A DNA stretch of 64,000 nt, taken from NCBI GenBank assembly GCA_005406025.1, contig BGZK01001347.1:62001-126000 (forward strand). The letters are read 5' to 3'. Of the stretch, positions 1-11,960 are shown piece after piece. The stretch is from Eumeta japonica. Taxonomy: Eukaryota > Arthropoda > Insecta > Lepidoptera > Psychidae. A program made the position numbers and the translations under genes. Under the pieces are notes generated by a model. That model saw nothing but the letters and a program-made list of their open reading frames with translations, was not told where the DNA came from and did not search any database. Within the stretch, counting starts at the first letter, position 1, and the number at the start of each line of letters is the position of its first letter.

Positions 1-1925
1 GACAGAGCTGGCGACGCCGCGAGGAGGTGCGCGCTGTGAGCGATATCAACGCGAACGATGTGCGCACGACTAATACGCGTATATATTCAGTGCTAACGCA
101 TCAATGTTTTGATTGAGCTTACTTTGTGACTTACGTTTTGTAAGTTTTTGCAAATAAACTTATTGTTCCATGAGACTATGTAAATAATATGGAAATCAGT
201 TGATGTTATATACTGGCAGTCATCAGTAACTTATAGTAGATTTTTTTAGAGTACTAATTTTTGTATTTGGTCTCATGGCGGAATTTTGCAGGATTTTTGT
301 CATATTATATTCTCTGTTGCCGAGGAGATACAGAAAATAGCATTGGTTCAAAAGTTTATATATGTACATATATGGGACATAACGCGGCTTGTCATCATGA
401 GAACTCCGGCAACTCTCAAAGGATCTTTATGAAATTTAGCGTACTTACTCTATAATATATCTTGAACGAGTTCGAAAATGAGCTAATTCGGCTAATTAGT
501 TTAGAAATGGTGGCCATTTGAAATTTCGAAAATATTAAAAACGATATTTCAATGGCTTTCTCACGAAACAGTGACAAAATATTTGTCTAACAAAAACTTT
601 AAGTTTTAAATAAAATAAATAACTATTTAATATTCACTGAAATTTGGATGAGGAATATACGTCCATTTCGAATGCCGAATTGCTTATTTTTTATTTCAAA
701 CCGTCAATATTCTTTGAAAAATCTATTGTTTAAAATCAGACCAAAACGATGAGCCTCCGATATTTTCCAAAATTTCCAATTTTTTTTAACAAGATGTCAA
801 ATATATTTTCTTGAAAATTTATTTTATTTACAATTTTTTAATTAATTTAACAATCTACGGTATCCGATTAATTTTCCCAAAAAATTAATTTCCTTAAATT
901 CCAATCGAAAGCAATCAAACGGTTCAATATTATGAAAAAACAAGCACCTATTTTTTGTAATTGCTCTACATCTAGTCAACCGATAAATTTCAAATTGTCG
1001 AAGAATCTAAAATAAATAAAAGTCTTTCAAATTAAGCAACTTATATGATCTTAATCAACCAATTCATTTAGAATTTACATGAATAAAAATTCTCAATTTA
1101 CCTCTAGCGATATGTCTCGATCAAATTAACCAATTTAAATGGAATCTGCAGCACTGAAATTTGTTTTTGAAATTATTTAGATCTGGGGCCAGTAGATCAT
1201 GACCATGTAAAAACAAACAGACATAGAGACATCATTATGAAAATTGTGAGAACATCTAACTAGAATCTCTCACATCGACATTTGATGTAAGCTCGATATT
1301 TAAAAATGGAGGTGCAAACAATAAATTTCGATTGTTTTTTTAAATGTTCAATTTTCTTGAAGGGAAGTTGACACGTAATTAATTGTTAGCTTAAAAGCTA
1401 ACAACTTAACTTAAAAGTTAATGTTAAGCTATTTGGAATAAATTTTCATTATGTTATGCTTAAGCCTTCCCTAATCATAAGAATAATAAATGAAACACAG
1501 GAAAAATATTCAAACAAATGTCAGCTAAGTGGTTAAAAATGAAACGAAGGAAACCTGATTATTTGAAATACCATTCAAGTGAAACATTTAGGAAGAAAAA
1601 TTTAGTTGACTATAGTCTAGCCCCAAAATTTCTCGAGTTTTAAGTAGTAACATTTTCGAACTCGAAAAGTCGAATACATTATTCTCACACGAAAACATTA
1701 TTCACATATTTTAGAACTCTTCGAACCCTAAAAAACATTTGTGTGTTAGTATTTTTACGTTTTTTCAGTTTAAAATTTTAGTGTTAGTTACGTTTCAAAA
1801 CTATTGAAGTTACAAAAATTTGTAAGTGATTATATATTTTCAAATATTATATTGAAGACATATTTTGAAGGAAGCTAATGATTCGAACGGTACTTGCGGC
1901 ATTCGATGCAGTTTTTTTGAGATCT

Positions 1926-2041
1926 CAAAAAATATTTAGGTGTTTCTATCTCAATATCTCAAAAAATATCGATCTGTCACAAAATTTAAAAATAATTTTG
2001 AGTTTTGTGACAGATCGATATCTACCACCTAAATATTTTTT
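1926..2041. repeat. Inverted repeat / hairpin in intron 2
   Basis: The left arm (1926-1985) contains AAATATTTAGGTG and ATATCGATCTGTCACAAAA. The right arm (about 2001-2041) carries their complements, TTTTGTGACAGATCGATAT and CACCTAAATATTT. The left arm has about 20 extra bases between the two blocks, so the stem has an asymmetric internal loop. The terminal loop is AT-rich. Confidence 0.8.
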
Positions 2042-3069
2042 ATTCTTGTTTATTTTAAAGACTCTTAAGACTTCTCGACGACATTGACTTACCAACTCAA
2101 CCAATTTCAATGATATTTTCGACGTTTATTGTGTTTTTTTTTTCATTATATGTAACAAAAAACATATATCTACATGCATAAAAATCTACTAGAAATGAAA
2201 GAGATGAAGGAAATATGAAAAAAACTGCACTGTAGGTCGCAAATGTAACGACGTGTCACGTCTGGTTTCGTGAAAAAGTGTAAATGAAAATTAATATTTC
2301 ATAATTTTTTGTATTCCCTAGTATTTCTCTTTCGTTCCGTATACGTTGTTGATGAGCCTTTAGGCTTATAATTATCAAATGGTCCGACATCTCTTTGAGT
2401 CACTTAATTTTTGCAGTTTTTTTGCTTAGTTTCTATGACATCGTAGTCTTGCATTCAATTTTAATTTTTTTGCGATTACACGCATCTTTCAAACGGAAGA
2501 ACATTAAGGTCGTATCGTAAGCAAAGCAAAAATGCAATTCATAAACGCGAACCGCAGATACGATAGACCACCATACAATACTTCTTAAATCTTAGGTATA
2601 CATTTATGATTTACCTTTTTTATCCTTTGATATAAATCGCCGTAAATGACCACAGTTCCTGACATAAAACGCGTGTCGAAAGTCGGACTGCGTATGCTAT
2701 AAATTTTCATAATATCTTGTCTAATAGCATCCGTACGGTTTATGATTTTGGTACTGAAGCGTTTTTAAAACTCCATTCTCCACATTTAATTCGATCCTTC
2801 GTTGGCACCTAAGAATCTATGCAAAAATACGTCTCTCCTTTTGGATGTTGAGTACGAATCTTTCCGATGCGTACGAATTTGACACGGTATTGACCGATTT
2901 TTTTGAATATCGTTTTTAACTACACCGAAGCAAATAATATAACTGAAACGGTTAATGCATTTTGCAAGCGAAGGAAAGTTATGTAAGTTCAGGATCGAAG
3001 CTTAACCACGTTACAAGGAAAACTAGTGAGATATGAAGAAATTCGCGATTAAAATACAGAACACCTGCA

Positions 3070-3330
3070 CAATTTCAGGGCGGTGCAGCGGCGCGCGCGC
3101 GGCCCCCGCCGGCGAGTTTTAATTATCGCGCGCGTGAGTTACGCGACCGCCCGCGATATTTATGACAACCCGCAACCGTTCCGATATACTTTTTAACGTA
3201 ATGAGCGCTCGCAGCGGGGACGCGCCTGAATTACAGGCCGGCCGCGGTGAGTTACTGCGCGATACGCTCTATCGCATTCGAGAAATTAATTTCGAATAAT
3301 TGCGTGCAACTGTAATAATATGAGCTGTCG
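3070..3330. promoter_or_regulatory. GC-rich island with homeodomain-type sites (candidate enhancer)
   Basis: Abrupt GC-rich patch in AT-rich intron: GCGGCGCGCGCGCGG, then TAATTA at 3120-3125, ATTAAT near 3285 and AATAAT at 3295-3300. There is no open coding pattern and no splice context. Islands of this type in introns of developmental genes are often conserved non-coding elements; that is inference here. Confidence 0.4.
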
Positions 3331-3524
3331 CAAGTAAGTACGTTATCGAACAAATAGGGAGCAGTTTACTGAAAACAATTTTCAAGTGGATTTTCTAAAA
3401 CTTTCAATATTGATGTACAAATTTTCAATCACGTATTCACGTTATCATGAAGCGATATTTACGAAACAAAATATAATAAATATTTGATGTATTAAAACTA
3501 AACATTAATTGAGTCATTCACGCA

Positions 3525-4130
3525 GGCACGCGATGCCGGCGTGCACGATCAGCGATGCACGGCCGAGATCAGTGAACGGCGGCGAGAATTCACATGGACA
3601 ATAAGAGTTTCGGTTGCGAGCCCGCGCCGCGGGCGTCGTCCTCCAGAATATCGGATCAGCGTCGCGGCGGCTGCGGCGCGGGCGCGGGCGGCGGGCGCGG
3701 GTCGCCGTGCATTTTGTACGTGATCAGATAACTATAGGGGTGGCCGAGGCGCGCTCCCGAATTCCGGATCGTATTAAACATTCACGAAAGAGCCGCGCGT
3801 CGCGTCGCCGCCGCCCGCGCCCGCGCCCGCCGCCCGCCGCCCGCCGCCCACGACGCGACATAAAAATGAGCGCCTATTATGAAATTACACGAATGACCCG
3901 CGAGGAGTCGGGCGCACTGTTCCTCTTTTTTTTTGCGAAACGAGGAATTACCCGACACTAATTGGACTGCGGAAATGTGACGTACGCTTCGGAAAAGAAA
4001 CAACTTTTTTCGAGCTGACACAGTGCCCGATGAGGATAATTCGGTTTGTGCGCGCGCGGCCCGCTCTGTTTGTTTAGCGGTCGTCGTATCGTCGGCGCGC
4101 CGCTCGGATGTATCGGGCGGACCGAGAAAC
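3525..4130. promoter_or_regulatory. GC-rich island (candidate regulatory element)
   Basis: Long block of CG/CCG-rich sequence (3530-3860), then a mixed stretch with AAATTACACG and GGAATTACCCG, then another GC-rich patch at 4045-4110. Arg/Ala-rich open frames on both strands are what GC-rich non-coding DNA yields; none has splice sites or homology I recognise. ATTA cores occur at the edges. Confidence 0.4.
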
Positions 4131-4290
4131 TGATGGAGTTTCAGTGATAATTATTGAATCTATATAAAATCTCCCGTGATTGGATATCGTGATATCGGCA
4201 GAACACGTAAAGCGAGCGTAAGTGAAATAAGCACGTCGCTAGTTAGTCCTTTGCGTTTGCGTTTCTTCTCAAGCGTAAAAAGAGAATGGC

Positions 4291-5339
4291 GGTGAAGTCA
4301 CGATTATCAATATACTATTATCCATCTTATGTTTTATCTGTGCATTCAGACGACCCCGTCTTATGTATAAAACATTGGGCAACCGGCAAAACATTGGGAA
4401 ATCATTTTCTTGGAGCCAAATGAAACGTGATCGAGATAAAGTTTCTTTATCTGGACTCCTTAATCATCTCGACAGCGTGTTATGTACATTATAAATTTAC
4501 TAGATTGCTAGCAAATTCATAACTTTTGAATTTGGTGACAATCATTTGGGTGGTCTTTTAATTCTTTGTTACTTGGTAATCCACAATTTTTCAATATATC
4601 AAAGAAAGAAATACTAATTTATAGATAAAGATCCTGTTCATGCTTGAAACATTAATTATATTTTGTTACGCGTTTGCGACATAAAAATCGCTTAAGAGAT
4701 TGTTCGATCATTAATGAAAACGATTTAATTTTTTATATTAATAACAATTTACTTGACATAAATATTTTTATATATTTTTTTATGTTATTATGTTTATACA
4801 TAGCGGACATAAGCTGAATTTTATTATCAACTATTTGTCGAATAAGAAATTTTCAGTATATATCCAGTCGCAAAAATGTTTATAAGAATATTTTTAAAAA
4901 ATAAGAAATTGTCACCTCGAATTTTTACAAAGAGACAATCACGCACAAGTCGCAGTTAAAACATTTGTTATTTTGGAATATATATTTAAATATCCATTAA
5001 TAGCATAATATAAAAAATACATAATTAAGTAAAAAATTTGGTTGCCTGTAAAGTCGGTATACGGGCGAAAGTTTTACGTGACAACGACTTTGAATGGTAA
5101 AATCATTTTAATGTGAATATTCATTCGTATAGTAGGAAGAAGGATGAAATAATAGTAACAATTTAAAACATTTATTTATACAAAGAATTATATTTAAAAC
5201 ATTAATTTATACAAAGAATCTCGCACTGAATTTCATATTAACAAAATTTTATTTTTACCTTTACACATACATACGTATTTATATACAAATATACATACAA
5301 TAACTTGCAATACATTTGCAAGCTATGCACTAATTCTCT
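4291..5339. other. AT-rich intron, nothing recognised
   Basis: Low-complexity AT-rich sequence, with a short direct repetition near 5165-5220 (ATTTATACAAAGAAT twice). No gene, RNA or mobile element is recognised. Confidence 0.6.
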
Positions 5340-5470
5340 AGTGCTGCGCGCGCGGCAGACCGATCATAGTTGAGTGGGAGAGAGACGCAAGGCATTCGGC
5401 GGGCCTCTCTCTCGTTCGGTGACTCATCGTTACGTTACCGAGCGTTACACTTTTTCAAAGTGACTCCCAG
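5340..5470. other. Short GC-rich patch with (GA)n / (CT)n arms
   Basis: Contains GCGCGCGCGGCAGACC, GGGAGAGAGACGC and GCCTCTCTCTCG; the last two can pair as a short stem. A related CCGCGCGCGC next to CCCACTCTCTG occurs at about 41345-41370. Function unknown. Confidence 0.35.
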
Positions 5471-5678
5471 CCGCAACCTAATTTAAGACGTTGTCACGTC
5501 AAAATCTCATTGTTTGTTATATACATAGTACAACTGACCTAAACGAATTCAAACTAATACCATGACATAAAAACTGTGCTCTTATATTTGACCCTAAATT
5601 GTAAAAAAAATATTATAACAAAATTATTTTCTGGGAACGTAATCGCTTCATCGAGCCATCATCGCCGGTTTACTTTTA

Positions 5679-5933
<255 letters not shown>

Positions 5934-5994
5934 TTATTCGGGTACGAAAGGCAGATGAAGCACGCGATCATCGGTTCGAACGCCATGTGAAACT

Positions 5995-7739
5995 TTTGGC
6001 GTTTCTACACGAAGACGTCGACTAACAATAATGAAATATGAACTAAATAAAGCATGAAACCCTTAAGTTCTAAACCCTTTTATTGAGAGATAAGTAAATA
6101 AAGGAAATTAACCTCAGATACTGAGTTATTTTGTATAAGTCAGTGTTTTAAGAGGGAAAAACTGTTTAACGTGTATTTATGTATACATATGTTTGTTTAC
6201 GTGTTGTATATGTTTACGGAATAGAACCACATTCCAACAAAAATGCTTAAAAGGCATAAGGTATTATATTGATAATTTTGGCTCCGTAGTAGCTAGTTAT
6301 TTAAGGTTAAAAAAAATGAAAATAATAGTCAATAAACATTTAATGTAGGACTGCAAAAATATTAATTCATAAAATAGTTGTAGAATTTCAACTTTTGAAA
6401 AATCGAATATTTATAGTTATCGAGTCTTCATTTTATACAGTAAAGGGAATTCCTTCGCAGCCTGTTGTCAAACAGTCGGACGAGCGGACAGTGAAGACGC
6501 AGCACTTTTAAAAGTTATTTATTTTATAAGTATTTTTATTGAAAAACTCAATATGGCCGTGAAACATCATACATTGTCAATATGAATAATAATATACATA
6601 GGTATATTTAACGTTAGTTTAATTAACGAAATACAGCTCCTGCTTATTCATTACACATAGTAAAATATTTATGCGTCATATTTGTCAAATACCTGCTTGG
6701 ACGTGTCATAGTCACACATATCACACATATAACGTATGTTGAATGTCGAAGATAACATATATACGATTCTATCACGTATCAATTTATCTTTACATTAATT
6801 TGCAGACATTCATTCGCTTTTAGCGGAATACTCCATTTTGGAAACGTTCGAGCGGCCATTTTTGTCTCCCTACCCGAGCGACCCCGTCGTCGCGCCCTCG
6901 GAGGCAGTGTGCATGTATTATAGTAGGTATTTTCTACGAAGCATCCGCACCTTACCCTAACTCGTTTAAAAAGCGCACACACCACACGCGTTTATATAAA
7001 CCTTCGTAGGAGAGACGTGTATCCTTATATAATATCCCTTATTATCTAATCTTAATATCTGACGAAGACATCACCATCATCAATGACGAAATCCAACGGT
7101 ATTCAATGAAGAAAGCGGCGATAATTAACGAGTCGTCGGGAGAATTCAAGAATGTGATCACAGTAATGCATTTTACTTATATGGTTAATATCGCACACCA
7201 AGTAAAGAGGAAGGAAATGAACGGCTCAAACGCTTGTATATATATATTACATAAATACGTTTCAGGCTATGGCTTCGCCCGGGTGGACAGAGAATGTGTT
7301 CCTTCATCTTTCAATCAAAATAAAAAGTCTGTATTGTTCTGAGATAGTGTAGTTTTCTATGTATAAATTTTTTTTATACTTTATACAACCCCACTACCCC
7401 CTTCTTAAGAATATTTTTTTTTCTGAATTCCGACTTTAATTAAATAAAGATTACAATCTGATCCTAGCCTAGCTCTTCTTAGCCGTGAAAACTGCATGAA
7501 TATCCGTTCAGTGATTTCATCAAATCCTTTTAACACATTATTCACTTTAATATATCTTCAGTCCGTCTTCAATTTTTCTACTGAATTGATGGATTTTAAT
7601 AAATTTTACGGCATTCTACTGAGTTTTTTGCAGAAAATATTCGATCACATTATGCAAAGGAAAAGATAACAATATTAAAATTGTTAAAAAAAGTTATTGA
7701 TGCAAAAATATTTTTAAAATCGAATGATCCGTCCCATAA
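5995..7739. other. AT-rich intron, nothing recognised
   Basis: No exon, RNA or clear repeat. A moderately GC-rich patch at 6850-6920 encodes nothing recognisable on either strand. Confidence 0.5.
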
Positions 7740-7960
7740 TTATAGGGCGTTTGCATATACCTCCCCCTCCACACGTTTTATAACAGGTATGTGGACCTAC
7801 TAGGAAGGCTCTATAGGTCCTCAAAACATCAAGGCTTGACGACAACTCGATTTTCAAAGCGATATTTTCTCGAAATTTTCTGAAATTGTAAAATCTTATA
7901 TTTGGAAGCTATAATGAAAAGGACTTCAGGTTACCACTAGCTCTTTCATGCTAAAGCAAA
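7740..7960. repeat. Dispersed repeat, related to 37860-37995
   Basis: The segment TCAAAACATCAAGGCTTGACGACAACTCGATTTTC (split: TCAAAACATCAAG, then GACGACAACTCGATTTTC) and the following TTTTCTCGAAATTTTCTGAAATT resemble TCAAAACGTCAAG...GATGAAAACTCAATTTTCG at about 37890-37925. Looks like an old transposon end; class unknown. Confidence 0.45.
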
Positions 7961-8434
7961 AAAAATTTAGTGTGAATATTGGCGTTCATTGGCTTTATTT
8001 GAGAATAGATTTCGTATGGAACTGATGCAAGTCCTGTGTCAATGGCGAAAGAATCAACAGATTATATATAATGCTATTTTTTTATATAAAAACAATATTG
8101 ACACATTACTTGGTACTACATGCTTAATTATGGCGTTATATTACCCGCAGTGACTGATTACCCATACAACAGAGACAAAACATTAATTGATTATATCGAT
8201 GTTGCATAGTTTTCAATTACTTGCGTGGGAAAAAAATAATCGTTCATGCTTACAAAATACGATTGAGTTAGAAATATTTTTATAAAAGGGAGTTAAAATA
8301 TCATGCCACAGATAAATATTATAATGTAACATTTTAGAAATATATTCAATCATATTAAACAATTACTTTAATCACGATGGAGCTTTATACAATTAGTATT
8401 ACAAATATTATTTGTTTTCCATTATTAGATTATT

Positions 8435-8494
8435 TTATTACTAAATGTTAATTTGATCACTTACAATAACAAATAAATTGACATTTAGTAATAA
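8435..8494. repeat. Inverted repeat, 20-bp arms
   Basis: Left arm 8435-8454 (TTATTACTAAATGTTAATTT) pairs with right arm 8475-8494 (AAATTGACATTTAGTAATAA) with one mismatch across a 20-nt loop. Possibly the tips of a very small MITE or a stem-loop. Confidence 0.7.
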
Positions 8495-8879
8495 GAAATA
8501 AATAGCATTATTTTTTTTTTATTATCTTTAAGAAACATGCGTGAACGCTAATCGACAATTAATTTTTAACAGAAGTTGAAAACTTAAAGAAATTATTTAA
8601 TGAATATTTGCTTGAAGATCCACTTATATTATAATTATTTTTTCGATATAATAATATTGAAATCTCTGCAAACATATACGTCAACTTAAAAAAAAAATCA
8701 TCAAAAGAATGAAAATAATTGCTTGAAAACCGTGACAACACAAATACTATTCGTGACACATAACTCTACGCTGTGATAATTTATTAAAAAAAAATGGATT
8801 TTTTAAACAAAACCCCTGATTTTTAAAAAATACATACATCACCGAGAAAATTTTCACAGCCGGTAAGTAAGTATGTAGA

Positions 8880-9040
8880 GGGCGGTAGGAAATCTCCGGT
8901 AGCGCGGATGTCGCGGCGCGCGGCCGGCGTATCGATCGCGGCTCGTAACTCCCGCGCCGCGGGACCGCCGCGACAAGTGCGCTGCTTTTGTTCCGTTCAC
9001 GGCGAGCTTTTTATTGAGGCTTTCGTTTTAATTGAAAGCG
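8880..9040. promoter_or_regulatory. GC-rich island (candidate regulatory element)
   Basis: GC-rich block (GCGGATGTCGCGGCGCGCGG) followed by CTTTCGTTTTAATTGAAAG (8 + 8 pairing arms around TTTTAATTG) at about 9020-9038. No coding signal. Confidence 0.35.
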
Positions 9041-10679
9041 ATCGGTGGCGATAAATGACTTTACAAATTTTAAAAGCTCGTATATGCGTATTGTCATGAT
9101 TCGAAACGACGCTGAAAAAGGTATAAAAACCTTTTGTTATGAAATGACGCCGTTCTGTTTTTTTTTTATTATACATCCTTCATCTTGTACGACACGGTTT
9201 TCAAAATGGAAAGGCATTCAAAAGTAATGAGTTTTAACCTTTCACCGTGTTCGTGCTTCATTGACACGTTTAATATTTCGACTGAATTTTAGTCGAAATA
9301 TTCACCTTTTTTTCTGTTGACGATATGCATGAGCTTAGGCAACTAAAAGACAGCCTGTATACTTATTCATCATGTATTTTTATATACATTGTAAACAAAT
9401 CAATCAATCATTCATTAACATATTTGAATGAATAATGAGATGCCATAATCTCATTGAGTAACGGATTGATGAAAATTGGTCCGTCAGTGTACAATTATCA
9501 CTAAAATTAATATAAATTTGAAACTGTTTGTAACATAAACAAACGCAAAGTCGAACTATTTGGAAGTTACGAGAAAGTAGAAAAATATTCATTAAATGTA
9601 AGTCGATATTTATAGGACAAACTGAACGTTGTTTTGAAACAAGTTACAAGTACATATTTCGACTTTTGAAAATCATAAATCAAACAGATCTCATTTTAAT
9701 AAATATTTGATAGAAACCGGTTATAAACTCAATAATGATCATAAGTTCGATCTTTTACATGTATATAAAAAGAGGTTGTTTAAATATTTTGGAATATTTA
9801 AACATAGATAAAGATAATAATAGTACACTCAATGACCAAATCAATATTTATAAATCGGCATTATTGGACGCTTGTCTTTAATCATTTGGGTAATGGTTGG
9901 TGACGGTTAGTTTGTGACAATTGTCAGGCATGTTTATTGGTGATGGTCTGTAGCTGATAGAGGAGGTTCTGTCACCCTTTTGAATATTGCCCAATGAAGG
10001 ACTGCATGTCACATGAGGTGGTTAGGAGCGCATTTATCGGTTGTTTAAGCACTCCTACGCCCTAGTGGATGTGACTGTTTGCGTTTTTCTGAGGATGAAG
10101 GAGGATTCCTGAAGAGAAAAATAACAAAATAGCTATTTAGCGGATTAAAACAAATAAACTATAAACACTTGCTTAGATGTTCCATATCTGTCAATCTTCT
10201 CGAATCATATTCAATGTAAACGGGTATATGAGAGAACATTTGATAACTTCCCGCTATTATAAATTAAGACTTCCAAAAATTCGATTAATTAAAAAATTTT
10301 TGGAAAAATTTAAAAAAAAAATATAATTTTCGGAACCGGTATGGCGCTTGTGTCGTTATCGAAAATAGGTAGAAATAAATCGTCGAAACTCTTTAGGAAT
10401 AAAATATCTACATAAACAATTAAATTTACACGAAACCCTCAGGATGTAAGTCATATTCGCACTTGACCAGCGTTTTTAATATAAATTATATACAATATGT
10501 ATAAACTCATATTATGTTTCTAGAATTTAAATTTTTACATAGTGTATAATATGCATTCGGACAGTTACGTTGACATACTTTGCTCACACTTTCCAAATAA
10601 TATTTTTGTCGCATTTATTACCTACAACTACACGAAAAACCGGAAAGGACAATCAAAAATGCTCGCAAACTATTATTGC
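9041..10679. other. AT-rich intron, nothing recognised
   Basis: One stretch at 9850-10110 is less AT-rich (TTGGTGACGG, GCACTCCTACGCC) and looks like unique sequence rather than repeat, but has no long frame or motif I recognise. The remainder is low-complexity AT. Confidence 0.5.
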
Positions 10680-10960
10680 GGTCAGCGAAACTTAAGGTTG
10701 CGGCGAGCCCGACCGCACACGCAGCGCAGCGACAATTACCCCAAATGAACCAAAATTAATCGAGACTCGCTTCTTGGCCGAGCTGCGGCCTCATTTACAT
10801 TATTAATAGAGCCGGCGCGGCGGGCGGGCGGCGCGGGGCGGGGGATGTCACTGCCCCCTCCTCGCGCTCACCCCTCTTCGCACAATTTGCTGAACCTAAT
10901 GAAGAGAGCCTCGAGTATTACTTGCATTAAGACGTTTCTGCAATTCTGATAACTTAAAGA
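10680..10960. promoter_or_regulatory. GC-rich island with ATTA sites (candidate enhancer)
   Basis: CAATTA (about 10733), AAATTAATCG (about 10752) and ATTATTAATAG (about 10799) flank a GC-rich core (GGCGCGGCGGGCGGGCGGCG), with a pyrimidine-rich CCCCCTCCTCGCGC after it. No coding pattern. Confidence 0.4.
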
Positions 10961-11224
10961 GTCATACGCGATAATGTTACTTGCGGAACCTACGAAAATT
11001 ACGAACTACATGCAGTCAAATATCGTTAATTGAGATCGAAACTCAGTCTTTGAGCAACCTACAAAACTTATAAGTACATTAAATGATAATAGAGTATGTT
11101 TTCATCGTTAACAATGTTAAGGTTCAGATCGTAGATACAAAATTTTATATGTAATTTACGTAATGAAACAAATGAATACGATATGAGTAGTTTTTCAGTT
11201 GCTGATTTGGAGACTTTATATTAT

Positions 11225-11505
11225 CATTCGACTACAAATCTTTTTGCTAGTCTACCTCCACATTTCCACGACCAGATCGCCCGTCTGCCTATCCATATGT
11301 TGGGTTTCCTGTCCATTTTTCTACCATATGTCCGTCTGTCTAGCTTTTTGTACATATTGCCTATTCTCTTGAGTATCTATAGCTTTATATATATAGCATA
11401 TAGTGTATGTCTGTCTGACAGTCCTTTAGTCCTTATGTCTGTCCACTAATTCATCTGTAGTTATATGCAATGTATGTCCATTCGCTTGTCTGTCATCTGT
11501 GAATA
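11225..11505. repeat. Degenerate GTCTGTC/GTCC-containing simple repeat
   Basis: Irregular recurrence of CCGTCTGTC, GTCTGTCTGAC, ATGTCTGTCC and CTTGTCTGTC over about 250 bp. The short open frame through it is an artefact of the missing stop triplets in the motif. Confidence 0.45.
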
Positions 11506-11749
11506 CAAGTATTCCTAAAACTGCTTATACGTCTAAGTTGCCTAACCATGAATTATGTAAAAGAGTGGTATTTTTAAGATGAGAATAAAAATGTAAAATT
11601 TTTGTCTATTTATAGAAAGGGAAACATTTTATACAATAGTTTGAAACTTTTGATGAAATGGTATAATTCGCATTTGACTGGTTTTTCAACCTCCCGCTCT
11701 CGTATCGCACAATGTTCAGGTTAGCACCTCGTTGTTTACAATTTCGTGC

Positions 11750-11960
11750 TGGCATGTGCTATTATTTACGTAGTGCGAACACGCGGCTGTAATTAATCGT
11801 CACGAATCAATTAATTTACAGGTGATATGATGAAGGGCTTTGGCTTCCCGTGCCTCCCCCCGGCCCGCTCCCGATTCCCTTCCGTTCCCCGACCACCGCC
11901 CCCCTTCCGTTAATTAGTAAACGGAGAGCCCGTCTGAAGGGCACTGAGGACTTACTTCGT
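11750..11960. promoter_or_regulatory. Homeodomain-site cluster next to GC/C-rich tract (candidate enhancer)
   Basis: TAATTAAT at 11790-11797, CAATTAAT at 11808-11815 and TTAATTAG at 11910-11917 bracket a C-rich tract (CCTCCCCCCGGCCCGCTCCC). These are strong Antp/paired-class core sites. No exon pattern. Confidence 0.45.

Noticed and set aside
1..70. Possible Phox2 exon 3 at the very start of the window
   Set aside because: The GC-rich patch has an acceptor-like CTCACAG on the minus strand, but the following bases do not encode V-W-F-Q-N, which exon 3 must.
3541..3961. Arg/Ala-rich frames of 60-115 codons
   Set aside because: Overlapping frames on both strands are all open because the DNA is GC-rich; no domain, no splice sites.
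11183..11449. 88-codon hydrophobic frame, possible membrane peptide
   Set aside because: It lies in a degenerate GTCTGTC simple-repeat region; the Leu/Ser/Tyr content follows from pyrimidine-rich sequence.
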